DNA of 64,000 nucleotides from NCBI GenBank assembly GCA_018343915.1, contig JABRWF010000002.1, forward strand, positions 5,580,001 through 5,644,000. The letters are read 5' to 3'. Of this stretch, positions 36,731-48,538 are shown in pieces. The position numbers were made by a program, and so were the translations under genes. The stretch is from Agroathelia rolfsii (taxonomy: Eukaryota; Basidiomycota; Agaricomycetes; Amylocorticiales; Amylocorticiaceae). Every line of letters begins with the position of its first letter. The stretch's first letter is position 1. A model generated the notes under the pieces. The model was not told where the DNA came from and ran no database searches. It saw nothing but the letters and a program-made list of their open reading frames with translations.

Positions 36731-37260
36731 TAGATGCCCTAAGTAGTGGTGCATGATATTGTAATCAATATTTGTAATAGTCTCTATTTGGTACAAGAAC
36801 TTGCTAGGATATGTTAAGGCTTGTGCTCTTGACTATAGACTAATAAACACAACCTCTTATAAGGTACAGAGGCAGGTAGTAAGGCTGGGCTTTATGCATA
36901 TTACTGGGTTGGTCTTATTCAGCAATCTATGTACTCCTGTTCAAACATCTTTGTAATAGTCTAACATCTAGACCTTACTATGCTAGGTTCATAATTGACA
37001 CTCTGGTTATAAGACTTTTTGTCAAGGCTTGCACTCTTAACTACCTCAACAACCAAAGTAGCTTAAACCACCACACCATAGAAAGGACACTGTACTGCTA
37101 CTAAGTTGCTTAGTATACTCTAAGTCTTTAAGACTTTCTACTAAAGCTTACTATTGGCTAATGATACAGGCTCTCTGCTTAGTAATAGAGTCTACTCTAG
37201 ACTCTAGAGATGCTTAGGCTTTTCTTAAAAGGGATGAACCCTTAAGTCATACTTATACCC
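36731..37260. repeat. Unresolved LTR debris
   Basis: AT-rich sequence with short matches to the LTR-G tail (GGTTGGTCTTAT, CTTGACTATAGACTA) in mixed orientation. No gene was seen. Confidence 0.4.
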
Positions 37261-37881
37261 TTTATGTATTAGGGACTTAAACAAATGGGGGATATGTAGG
37301 GGTGTATGTATGCATTGGTCAACTTATACAACCTAAGGTACTGACTAAGCATAGAAGGAGGGCAAAGATAGTGGGTGGGCTAGGACAATAAGCCTGAAGG
37401 CAAAATTATATTAGTAAGTATACTGTAGTACATTGGGTGTTACTTACCTAAAGGTAAAAGGTCAAAGCTAAGGCCTCTAGGTAGTTTTACATACTTCTTA
37501 TATACATTTCAGGGATGGCCTGTGCACTTCTAGAATAGTCTATACACAGGATTTGGAAATCACAAGGAATGCTAAGAATAGTACGTATGGATAACTAAGT
37601 ATGATGGTGTAATTAATGCATCATCTTCCCTTATGCTGACTGATCTAGAGTCTTAGGCTTAGTAATCAAAAATAAAGAGCCTAGACTCTGCTTACTAATA
37701 GTCACCAGTACAAGGGTATAATAATGGCCAGTCATGTAACCAAGCACCATGTGACCTTATGTCTTAGACTATTATAATGAATAAATAAATGCATAGGAAA
37801 TCAAGAATAAATTGTAAAAATACAAGAAAATATGTAGAAAATCAAGAAAAATCAGGAGAGTCTGGGTGTACCCATGATACT
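37261..37881 (-). repeat. LTR family H, reversed partial copy
   Basis: The minus strand starts TATCATGGGTACACCCAGAC near 37881, matching the solo LTR at 60338-61193. It includes the leader-intron cassette. The left border is not fixed. Confidence 0.6.
37394..37447 (-). promoter_or_regulatory. LTR leader-intron cassette (reversed LTR-H)
   Basis: On the minus strand: TTTACCTTTAG|GTAAGTAAC donor, TACTTACTAATATAA branch-like site, TTTTGCCTTCAG|GCTTA acceptor; 54 bp. All three signals match consensus well. Confidence 0.55.
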
Positions 37882-38119
37882 TCCTGTGTGTGTACTTTGT
37901 GTCTAATAGATTCTTTAACTAGTTCTTACTCAACAAAGTGGCTTAGCCCTCTATATCACCAACTGCTGCATGGACTTGTTACTGCCACAACCTAAATGAA
38001 TAGGATTTATATATCATGCGCAATGCCTTGGTATATTGAGGGCTTATAATCTAATACACTTATGGGGCCTTGTAATGCCTGTATACAGATAAACTACTAA
38101 GGATGCCCTAGAGGCCTTA

Positions 38120-38411
38120 TGTTAATATTTCAAACAGTATGACTTTATTATTCTATACTTTCCTTTTCTCTATACGCACTAGCGCATTGTACATTACATA
38201 ACTAATCATGGAAGTATCTGTTACATATATTGATATACGTCACACTACTTGCACTTCAGTTGCTTTATACCAACTGAAGTGTAAGTACTATACTGAATTC
38301 TCCTATTTATCATTCTAACTCTCCCTAGTAATATTGTATTAGGTATACAATAATAAGAGTTGCTTTATACCAACTGAAGTTAATATTGTATTAGCTTTCA
38401 TACAAATTACA
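38120..38411 (+). repeat. 5' LTR of copia element B
   Basis: 292 bp; contains two copies of TTGCTTTATACCAACTGAAG (near 38260 and 38360), an internal direct repeat also present in the partner LTR. Confidence 0.9.
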
Positions 38412-38415
38412 GGTT

Positions 38416-41400
38416 ATGAGCACCTCAGCCGCTTCCACCCTTATACACGTCAAAACTGGCTCTTCCAGCATAAAGCTACCCAAGTTAGATCAAGATGGCC
38501 ACAATTGAATCCTATACTCCACCTGAATGACTTTGTACCTCATCTTAAAGAAGCTTAAGCGGCACATGACTGGCCGTGTGGTTAAACTGGAAAAACCTAC
38601 TGGAGGAACCAACAGCAAAGGGAAAACAACAATCCCTAGCAAGAGTGAGTTAGAGGATTGGGAAGAGAGACTTGAAACTTGGGAACAGAAGGACTATGAA
38701 GTATGCACCGCAATCTTTAAAACACTGCCAGAACCCCTTATGATGAGAGTGTCAAACCTTGAGACGGCAGCTGAAGTATGGGCCTTCCTAGAGAAGAAGT
38801 TCACCAAATGCAATGCATTAGTATGACTGGATTACCTAATGAATGTCTTCCAAGTGAGATATCCTGATGATGGTGACCCATACAAGATGCTCAACAAACT
38901 TGACCGCCTACGCAAACACTATGTTAGTGCAGGTGGCAAGCTACTTGACAATGAGGGATATTCAGGTGCAATCATCCTTGCAATGCCCTAACAATACCGA
39001 GAGCAAATATAAATATACCTCTCAAACTACCAGTCAAATGGCAACAATCTCCCAGCCCCTGAAACCCTCCTGAATTCAATCAAGACAATGATTCAGGATG
39101 ACCAAATCCTACAAAAGAACAGCCAATCCTCTAGCACCACATCAGCTTTGCGTGTAAGTATACCCGCACAAAAGGCAGGTACCTCAAAAGGGGGGAACCT
39201 ATCAATGTGCCAGAACTGTGGCAAACTAGGTCATTTGAAGAAGGTCTGCTGGGCAAAGGGTGGTGATAAAGAGGGCCAAGCACCATGGATGAAGGGTAGA
39301 TATAGCCAGGGAAAGGACAAGGGGAAGGATGGGGACTCTGCTAATATAGCAATTGCCCCTAGCTTAGCATTGGAAAACCCAGAGACTGAAGATATCTATG
39401 CCTTTGTAGTAGCAACAGACTTTACGTCAGTTAAGAACAACAGGGATGCAAATAAAAACACACGTATCCTTGACTCTGGAGCCTCTCGGCACTTTGAACC
39501 ATGTCGCAAAAACTTCATCACATACACCAAAATACCCCCAGTTCCAATCACATCTGCTGATGGTTGTACATTCAAAGTAACAGCCAAAGGCACCATACCT
39601 ATTTGGGTTAAAACTAATACTGGAACTACTATCCTAAAGCTGCAATGTATCCTACATGCACCACAGATGCCAAATGCACTCATATCTGTCAGCGCATTAG
39701 TCAAAGCTAACTACTCTGTACACTTTGAAAAGGACCAAACAGCTCACCTCCTTGCCCTAAATGGCAAGATCATATGCCATATACTACTAAAGAGTGGCCT
39801 ATATCTAGTCAAGGGAAATACTATCACAAATACTGAACTTACCGCTGCCTCTGCCACTATTAAAGGCAGACAAGATACCGAGCTCACTATGGAGGAATTT
39901 CATCGTCAAATGGGCCACGCCAACGTAATCGGCCTCAACCATATGCTCTTAGAGGGGGTTGTAAAAGGGATCAAACTTACTACAAATGAAATGCCAACCT
40001 GCAATATCTGTATACAGGCAAAGCAAACTCATGAACCATACCTAAAAGAACAAGAAAGCCCACTATGCACTTGATATGGTGAATGTATCCATTGTGATGT
40101 CTGGGGACCAGCCCAGTATTGATCATTTGGTGGCAGCTCATACTATTGCTTGTTTATCAACAACTATACTAATAAGGCTGTTGTATACTTTATGTCAGCC
40201 AAATCCAACACCTTCCAATGGTACAAGACTTACGAGCAATGGGCAAAAGTTCAATGATATGCACCAAACATTAAGGAACTACAATCTGACAGGGGGGGAG
40301 AATACACTAGCAATGAGTTTACAAAACACTTGCAAGATACCAGAACAGTGCAACGTCTCACCGTACATAACTCCCTACCCCAAAACGGCAAAGCTGAAAG
40401 GCTGAACCGTACACTCCTCAAGGGCGCATGTGCCCTACTCTTTGACTCTGGCCTACCAAAAGCACTATGGCCAGAAGCCATACGCTATGTACTTTATGTA
40501 CAAAATTGCATAACAACAGCATCAACGCCTAGATCCACCCCTCACAAACGCGCTACAGGCCAGAAACCAGACCTATCCTACCTAAGACAATTTGGTGAAA
40601 CTGTATGGGTGAGGGCCAAAAATAGTGGTAAGCTTGATATAAAGGCAAACAAAGCTAGGTGGTTAGGGTTGGATCTAGAAAGCAAAGGACATCGAGTCTA
40701 CTGGCCAACCAACAGATGTATCACAACCAAGTGAAATGTTAGATTCACCAACCAAGATAACACGATTACTACTATAGAGAGGGAGCCCACTATCACTACC
40801 AGCAATAGTTATGTAGGGGGAGATAACAACTGTAACTCCTCTCCTATCCCACTCAAAATCCAGCCACTTGTCACCCAACCACCAAGCAATACATTGTCAA
40901 CAACCAATGCAGACACTAAAGACCAACAGACCAATGCCAAGCAATTAGGCCGAGGCCAAAGAGATAGAAAACTATTGGCAATAGCAATAGCCGTACAGAG
41001 ACAACAAGAAGAAGCCAACAACCATCGAGAAACCAGAAAAGCCACAAAACAAGCACAGAAAGAGATAGCAAAACTAGCCCTAGCACCAGTTGACAATGGA
41101 TGGGGCATTGATATTAATGACAAGCCAACTGAAGCCCTGGCACTCGCTGCCATGACAGGCGATGAACCATTGTTCCGAGAAGCAATGAACGGTCCCAAAC
41201 GGGATAAATGGGTCGAGGCCTGTAAGGCTGAACTTGAGGCACTGAGTCGGACCAGGACGTATGAATTAGTTGAGAAACCGGCTGGTGTTAACATAATAGG
41301 AAACACCTGGGCTATGCGCTAAAAATGCAACAAACATAACAACATTGTGAAATACAAGGCTCAACTCTGCGCTCAGGGATTCATGCAGGTCCCCAGTATT

Positions 41401-42723
41401 GACTATGATATTACCGCATCCCCCACGGCTTGCCCAGCATCCCTTAGACTTATACTGGCCATTGCTGCTGTCAACGACTTTGAAATACATCAGGTCAACT
41501 TCAAAAATGCTTATCTTAATGGCGACCTTGACAAACCATTATATATGCTTCAACCTCACGGCTTTGTTGTCTCTAACTCACCTCATTTGGTCTGGAAACT
41601 CAAGAAGGCTCTCTACGGCCTCAAGCAGGCTGGAAGACAGTGGTACAAAAAGGTCTGCAAACTCTTCAACAAAATTGGACTATCACGCTTGTCATTCAAT
41701 CCCGCCGTTTTCCTACAAGTAATAGATGAGTTAACCATCATTGTGGCTGTCTATATTGACAATTATACCCTTGTCACATCATCCATTGACCTGATGATAG
41801 ACCTAAAGCGTCGCATAAACAACACGTATGAACTCATTGACCTAGGCAAGATCCGCTGGCTCCTAGGCTACAAAATCCAGCGTGACTGATCAAACAGCCA
41901 CCTCACTATGAAACAAACTGCCTATATCGATCAAATCACCAAACAAGCATGCATAGATGACAGTCACACAGTTAATGTGCCTTTGGAACCAAAATCCTAC
42001 CTCAGCACAAAACCAGCAACCAAAACCAAACGCAATATCATGCAAGGTAAACCATATGCCACACTTATTGGCAGCCTCATGTACGCCGCGGTCGAAACTC
42101 GTCCTGACATTGCATATGCCGCATCCATGCTTGCTTGCTCACTTGCCAATCCTATACCCCTTTACTGGCATGCCACCCGCCGTGTCATCAAATACCTTAA
42201 AGGCACTCGCAATATAGGACTCACGTTTAGTGCTGATGCAAATGAGGGACTTATTGGATACACTAATGCCAACTGGGGGAGCTACAATGACCGTCATTCT
42301 ATCTCGGGATATGTCTTTCTATATGGGGGAGCTGCTATTAGCTGGTCATTGCACCGATAAACACTTATCTCACTTTTGACAATGGAATCTGAGTACATTG
42401 CAGCATCTGATGCCACACAAGAACTCATCTGGTTGCGCTTATTACTCTTCAAGCTTACAAACGGCAGCATCAACAATGCACCACCAGCAGTGCTCTTCTG
42501 CAACAACTAGAGCGCCATCAAACTTGCTGAAAACGGTCTTCTCAGCCCTAAATCAAAACACATCAATATTTGATACTATTATATCCACAAGGCAATCAAA
42601 CTTGATATCATCAACCTCAAATACATCAGTACAAACAAGATGATTACTGATACTCTGACAAAATTGCTTGAATCACAAAAATTCAGCTACTTCAAGTTTC
42701 TCATGGGTCTTGATACAGTTTGA
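38416..42723 (+). pseudogene. gag-pol of copia element B (14 in-frame stops, no frameshift)
   Basis: One frame runs from ATG 38416 to TGA 42721-42723, 1,435 codons. Landmarks in order: gag (38530-38820); zinc knuckle CQNCGKLGHLKKVC (near 39210); protease ILDSGASRHFEPC (near 39470); pre-integrase H...CNICIQAKQTH; integrase HCDVWGP, QSDRGGEYTSNEF and QNGKAERLNRTL; reverse transcriptase FKNAYLNGDL, LYGLKQAGRQWY and YIDN, where the second catalytic Asp is Asn; RNase H ending TLTKLLESQKFSYFK. I count 14 internal stops: mostly TGA, three or four TAA, one TAG. The intact frame together with many transition-type stops points to point mutation rather than indels as the inactivating process. Confidence 0.93.
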
Positions 42724-42731
42724 AGGGGGAG

Positions 42732-43023
42732 TGTTAATATTTCAAACAGTATGACTTTATTATTCTATACTTTCCTTTTCTCCGTACGCACTAGTGCATT
42801 GCACATTACATGACTAATCATGGAAGTATCTATTACATATATTGATACACGTCACACTACTTGCACTTCAGTTGCTTTATACCAACTGAAGTGTAAGTAC
42901 CATACTGAATTCTCCTATTTATCATTCTAACTCTCCCTAGTAATATTGTATTAGGTATACAATAATAAGAGCTGCTTTATACCAACTGAAGTTAATATTG
43001 TATTAGCTTTCATACAAATTACA
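42732..43023 (+). repeat. 3' LTR of copia element B
   Basis: 292 bp, partner of 38120-38411; the nine differences are all transitions. Confidence 0.9.
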
Positions 43024-43610
43024 CTTTATACCTTAAGTAGTAAGAGAGTAGAGAGGGGTGGGCTAAAAGTTCAAGCCTGAAGGCAAAATAGAGATTAGTA
43101 ACTATATAGTTAATATATTTGGGGATATCCTTATCTAAAGACAAAAAGGTCAAAGCTAAGGTTCATGTAAGGGTATACATAGTTATATTTATATATAAAT
43201 GAAAGGGCCTATGTGCAGCTTGCTAGTCTATATATAGCCAGGGTAAATAAGCCAAAGTTCTTAAAATAGTTAGGACAGTACTTTCTAACTAAGTCTAATG
43301 AGCAACTAATTGGAATAATAAGTCTAGTACTCCTTAGTAATCACACAGTGACAGAATGACTTAGTTCCAAGTCTAGACCTTTGATAAAATAGAATGATCT
43401 AGACTCCACCTTCCTAATCCACTCTTGTCACAAATGCTCCTGTTATGTAGGGCTAACACAGCTAGTTATGCACGGCAAGATGTTGCCTTATAAGGTGTTT
43501 TTCTTATAACTTAATAAAGAAAAATTGTAAAAATACAAGAAAAATATCAAACTGTTCAGAATAAAAATGCAAAAATTATAGTACATAGGGCAACTTATAA
43601 CAGGATATAC

Positions 43611-43970
43611 ATAGCCATTCACAATAAAGAGGGTTTTGCCAGGAGCTTTAGGTTGCTCTGTAAGGAATGGCCACTTCAAACTGGGCTGGGTTAGTTTAAT
43701 CTACTATGTAGAGGCTTGCAGTTGTAACCCATTTTGGAGGAACACCCCAAGACTAAGGAGCCTGGTTGTAAGTCTGGTTACCTGATATACAGGATAGATC
43801 CAAACAATTTCCAAGCCATTATTGAGGAATAGAGTCCCTTTATAGTATAACTCAAGACATCCTTGTACTGTGAGCACAGTTACTGGTAGTGATACAGACT
43901 GAATGTCTATAAGGTCATCTAATTCTGGGGTGAAGTAGAGACTTGCTTCTGAGTTAAGTAACTAGCTTGA
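43611..43970 (-). pseudogene. Copia protease / pre-integrase remnant
   Basis: The minus-strand translation has NSEASLYFTPELDDL, an altered copia protease motif (DSGAS expected). It continues VQGCLELYYKGTLFLNNGL and RLLSLGV, typical of the copia protease C-terminus. Both changes in the active-site motif (Asp to Asn, Gly to Glu) are what G-to-A changes would give. It is truncated at 43610 by the reversed LTR-G. Confidence 0.65.
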
Positions 43971-43988
43971 CTTATTGTCTTCTGGACA

Positions 43989-44396
43989 TTAGCTTACGCC
44001 TTTTCCCTTATACATTCTACATATTGCAAATGATACATTGTGAGTGCATATAACTACTTTAAAAGCATATATGTATTCTACAGGTGCTATAGAAAAATCT
44101 ATTGAGGGTATTAGCACTCTATTATGTAAAGGTGAACTGGGTGATACTTGCCAAAAGAGGGACTGCCCATTGAGGGACACTATATCATCATCCTTATTAC
44201 TATACTCCATAGTTATAGTTGGGTTATGTGTAATACACCCAAAAATGTTGATAGAAGTTATTGAGCAGCTCTGTTTTGTAGGAGATGCAAGTACCTCCAC
44301 GGAGTTATCTAAGAGCCTTTTTAGCAGGCTTAATATAGACCAAGTAGACTTAATAGACTGGTGTAGGTTGTATATGGCTAGATAGTCCATTGCCAC
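43989..44396 (-). pseudogene. Unidentified open frame, probably transposon debris
   Basis: A 135-codon minus-strand frame lies directly upstream of the copia protease remnant. I do not recognise a domain. Its position suggests gag-pol debris, but this is not demonstrated. Confidence 0.3.
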
Positions 44397-44557
44397 TTTA
44401 GTATACAGCTATGCAGATTGGCCTGGTTCAATACAAGGGCTACTTGTCTTCTTAGTGCAGTACCAAGGGCCGGAAGCTCTAAGCTCAACCACTATAGACA
44501 AGATAAAAGCAGGGGCGCAGGGGGGACCAATAAGCATGACTAGGGCGGCCATGTGTG

Positions 44558-45290
44558 TCATGAGTTGGAATTTTTGTTGATTTTTCTGTTATCTTCTTGT
44601 ATTATTTGGACTTGTATTTCTTTTGTTATTGCCTTTTCTTTCCTTTTTCTTTATTTCTCTTATAAAAATTACCCTTTAGAGTATGAACTGTAGGCAGTGC
44701 AGCAGTCATCTAATTGGCCCTCATGTGTACCAAGCCGCATGTTACAGGAGTAATCTTGGGGCTATGCATCTTCTCTTTCACCATCACGTACAGCCTAGGA
44801 ATATAGCCTTCCTTCTCTGAATAATTCCTAATGGTTACTAGTACTGGTCTAGAAATAGATCTCTACACGGATGCCTGGTAGAGTTAGGGTAAACATTCTC
44901 CCCCTGCATAGCCTCCCTTAATACTTCTATTTCTAGTTGCACACAAACCAACAAGGCTATGTATGGACCCTTCCTAGTAGTATAAAAGAAGTATGTAATT
45001 TACCTGAAGGCCCCAGCTTTGACCTTTTTGCCTTTAGGTAAAGTAAGGTTCTGTATCCTTTAAAAATAGATTGCTAATAAACTTTGCCTTCAGGATATAT
45101 TCTAACCTAGGTCTAGCCTATCTCTCCTAGCTCCCCTCCCCCTTTCTTTACTTGATGGTAGTGCAAATCCCTATACATATGTGTGTGAAACATAAGAGCC
45201 TTGTAAGCAAGATAAGAGAGTACCTAAGAGCACCCTAATAAATTAAGGAATTTCTCTTGTGGGAAAATTGTCAAGCTTAAGTACTAGATC
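44558..45290 (+). repeat. LTR family E copy
   Basis: It begins TGTCATGAGTTGGAATTTTT. It shares the whole course with 52074-52650, including CTTGGGGCTATGCATCTTCTC, TATAAAAGAAG and the leader-intron cassette. The right border is not defined. Confidence 0.65.
45038..45093 (+). promoter_or_regulatory. LTR leader-intron cassette (LTR-E)
   Basis: Donor TTGCCTTTAG|GTAAAG, branch-like TTGCTAATAA, acceptor CTTTGCCTTCAG|GA; 56 bp. Confidence 0.5.
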
Positions 45291-45295
45291 ATGTG

Positions 45296-46330
45296 TTAAG
45301 AAAGTATATTATTTAATTTAGTGAATAGTAGGCCCTCCATGCCTAACTTCATTAAGTTAAAGAGTGTACCCTTGACAATATAAGTCTTGGCATCAGCAAC
45401 AGTGGCCTTGGCTTTGCTCTTGCCCTTGCTACTGCAATGCATCTTCTTCTTGGACTTCTTTTCTTTAGCGTTGTCCTTTCTGTTATTCTGGGCAGACTGT
45501 TCTAAGAACTTAGAATCCTGACCCTTTCCTTTTACAGCTGATATTTTCTTAGTGGAGGCAGGTTCCTTATGCTTGGCCTTGCCAAAGGCCAAGTTATAGC
45601 ATACTAGCAGTGACTTCTTTATATCTTTAAAGGTTATCTTCTCCAGCTCTTTAAGAGCCAGGAGGATAATGTTACACAGGTAGGACATCTTTAGGGGGAG
45701 GGCGTTAAGGAGCCATATTGCTTGGATAAACTCTATGCCAATCTTGTATTTCTCAAGCTAGTGGCATATATCCTCTAGCTAGTTGATCTTGGTGATTAGA
45801 TCACCCCTGGCATTGATCCAAAATCTGGCAATCTTCCTCTATAGCTAGAAGACAAAGGCAGCACTAGGTTTGGTATACTCTTTAGCTAAGGCTTCCTAGC
45901 TGGCACAAGCCATCTTGTGCTCCAAAAACTGTGTCTGCAGATTGGGTGCAAAGTGCAGAAAAATTCTCCTATATACTTTCTTATTATTTACTTGCCTAGA
46001 GGTCTCCTCCTTACTCTAGGTTTAGAGGTCCTTGTAGAAGGACTCTGTCTCTGCTGCATAGACCTTGTATAACATAGTATAGTACATAGTCTCCAATATT
46101 TTGATTAGGCAGGCAGGTAGGTCTGGCTTGGTTGGCTCCTTGGTTTTCACCTATAAGCCTCCTACAACAGTCTAGAGCCCTTTAGACATAAGCAGGTACT
46201 TCATGGCTAGTTCCCACTAAAGATAGTTTCTGCTGTTAAGGTAGAGGATAGAGTAGGAGGAGAAAGAGGTAGTGGTGGTGGAGGAAGATATTGTTAATGA
46301 GGGTTCTGTTAGAACAATCCTTATTAGTTT
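45296..46330 (-). pseudogene. Copia-type gag remnant
   Basis: Minus-strand translation shows LNSRNYL and ELAMKYLLMSKGLWTVVGG, typical of the copia gag N-terminus. Stop-interrupted helices follow, then WLLNALPLKMSYLCNIILLALKE-like sequence and a Lys-rich tail (KKSKKKMHCSSKGKSKAKA). Only the last 130 codons (45688-45296) are open. At least five stops interrupt the rest. Confidence 0.65.
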
Positions 46331-46589
46331 CTAATTTAATTAAAAAGCAATGAAACAGCAATGCTTAAGATAGTATCAAGGGTTAATCTCTTGACTGTAA
46401 GACATTAGGCATAGTGGGCCTACTTGTCTCACTATCAAATAATCAACTTACTCAACACTAAATCTAAGTACCTAAGTACATTAATTTTTCCATAGAGGAA
46501 CAGACCCTATTCTATTAGGGTACCTCTAGGTACTCTTCTTACATCTTACAATTATGCTTCTGATTATGCATACATGCTGGGGGATTTCT

Positions 46590-47199
46590 ACTGCCTACAA
46601 GTAGAGAGAGAGAGAGAGTAGAGTGGCTAGGACAAGGAGGCCTAGGCCTGAGAGATATTAACCCTGAAGGCAAAGATATTATTAGTAATCTTAAAAAGGA
46701 ATATATGAGCCTATTACTTGCCTAAAGGCAAAGAGGTTGAAGCTAGGGCCTTCAGTGTAAGTTACATAGTCTACTTATACTACTAGGAAAGGGTCTATGC
46801 ATAGCCTTACTAGTCTATATGCAGCTGGAGTTAGAAGTATTAGTGAGGCTATGCAGGGGGAGAATTTTTACCCTAACTCCACTGGGCATCTGTGTGGAGA
46901 TCCATTTCTGGACTAGTACCAGTAACTATTAGGAATTGCTCAGAGAAGGAAGGCTGTATTCCTAGGCTATGCATGATGATAAAAGAGAAGATATACAGCC
47001 CCAAGATTACTCCTGTGATATACAGCTTGGAAACATGTGAGGGCCAATTAGGTGACCACTACACTGCCCATAGTCCATGCCCTAAAGGGTAATTTGATAA
47101 AGAAAATGAAAAGGAAAGAAAGAAAATATCATAATAAAAGAAATACTGGTCCAAATATTACAAGAAAATAACCAAAAAATTGGCAAAAAGTCCATCTTA
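46590..47199 (-). repeat. LTR family E, reversed partial copy
   Basis: The minus strand starts near 47199 with TATCATAAGATGGACTTTTT, matching the family E start with two differences. It extends through the promoter block to the cassette at 46664-46721. Confidence 0.6.
46664..46721 (-). promoter_or_regulatory. LTR leader-intron cassette with GC donor (reversed LTR-E)
   Basis: On the minus strand the donor is TTTGCCTTTAG|GCAAGT, the commonest non-GT donor type. The branch-like site is GATTACTAATAATA and the acceptor CTTTGCCTTCAG|GG; 58 bp. Confidence 0.45.
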
Positions 47200-47507
47200 T
47201 GATAGATAGCACCTGCACTTCCTTAGAGATAAGTGCTTCCATAGTAGAGCCTTGCGGCTTTTCTGAGTAAGCTTAGTGTAATAGAGGGTCTAGATACTAA
47301 GTATCAATAGTAAGTAGTATTAAGAGCACACCTAACTCTTGTCACTAAAACTCAACTAAAGTCTACAGAAACCCCTCTAAGGTATAGAGTAGCTAGTAAT
47401 AGCTGTTTTACTCTTCCTAAAACTTAGAATGCAAGGGTGTACACTTCTCCGTGCCTAGCCCTTGTTTTTACGCACTTCTGAACTTGCTAATCCCTAGGCT
47501 TTATTCC

Positions 47508-48538
47508 TGTTGAAAGTTAGTAGTAATGGTGTAATGTAGACTACTTGTAATCTACTGGTTACCTATTTAAAAGACAACTAACTTACTTGTTTGAAAAGTT
47601 AATGGTCTGTTGTGTTATAGGTTTAAAGGCAATAAAACCTATTTGTGAAAGCAATTAGTAACTCTGTTACACCTGAGTTAAGACTGTAGCCGGTGTCCCT
47701 TTGAGACTACCTACTTGTTTTCCCTTTAGGAAAGGCTTTTTGTCTTGTAGTAGACTTAGTAAGTCTGTTGGTGAAGTTAGTACTCTAGGAGCTAGTCTTG
47801 TAGACTATTTAACTCACTATTTTTGAGTGAAATAACTTGTCATTTCCAGCCGAATTTGCTGGTGCTTATATAATACAAAATATTCTAATTTCTACTAGAT
47901 TAGTAAGCCAATCCTGTGCTTATCTAATCCGCTTAGTAAGAAGGATTACTTACAAATCAGCTTATAAATCAGCTTAGTAATATTCCTATTTTGCTGAATA
48001 ATATGCTTGGTAAGCAATCTGTGTGCTTAGTAAGTAATTTGTATAGTATTAGTAAGTAAAATGTCTATTAATCTCAATATCCTATTATTAGATCTGTATT
48101 AGTAATATTTTATAAATATTACTAATATTATGAATTTGCTTAGTAAATATTTTGGTGATTTATAAGCAAGGATCTAAGGCGTGAAAAATCAATTAGTAAT
48201 ATTTACAATGATTATTTAGAAATAAATATTTAAATGGAATTGTTTAATATTTATGAAAAAGATATTCATAAATGATAAAGTCAAGTGACCTTAGATATAA
48301 TAATCTTATCTCTGATAAGATTAGATATAATGAAATATTGAAAATATTAAATAAAAGAATATATGCATATTATTTCAATAAATATATGCATGTAAAGAAT
48401 TGTTAATATCTCAACAATAAACGGTTGTAAAAACATGAAATAAATAATCATGTATGATATAATGTTAGATGATTATTTGAAGTATTCATTGGAATTATTG
48501 GAAAGATATAAAGCTTGTGAATATTCAATCTTTCAACA
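47508..48538 (+). repeat. Solo LTR, family C (copy 2)
   Basis: 1,031 bp, TGTTGAAAGTTAG to CAATCTTTCAACA, with the perfect 5-bp duplication ATTCC (47503-47507 and 48539-48543). It is very AT-rich, with no open frame and no leader-intron cassette. Confidence 0.92.

Larger units (their letters stand above)
38120..43023 (+). mobile_element. Ty1/copia LTR retrotransposon, element B
   Basis: Two 292-bp LTRs (38120-38411, 42732-43023) start TGTTAATATTTC and end AAATTACA. The flanks CCTTA (38115-38119) and CTTTA (43024-43028) are a target duplication with one C/T difference. The empty site is visible in a paralogous LTR near 62110. A polypurine tract GAAGGGGGAG precedes the 3' LTR. The internal region encodes copia gag-pol in one frame. 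The LTRs differ at nine positions, all transitions. Confidence 0.93.
37910..43610 (-). repeat. LTR family G, reversed copy, interrupted by copia element B
   Basis: Reading on the minus strand it starts TGTTATAAGTTGCCC at 43610 and runs to 43024, then continues from 38119 leftwards to about 37910. The reversed copy at 61681-63456 shows the sequence across the insertion point (GAGGCCTTATACTTAG). Its leader-intron donor is mutated (TTTAGATAAGG). Confidence 0.7.

Noticed and set aside
46892..47092. 66-codon plus-strand open frame
   Set aside because: It lies antisense within a reversed E-type LTR and has no recognisable content.
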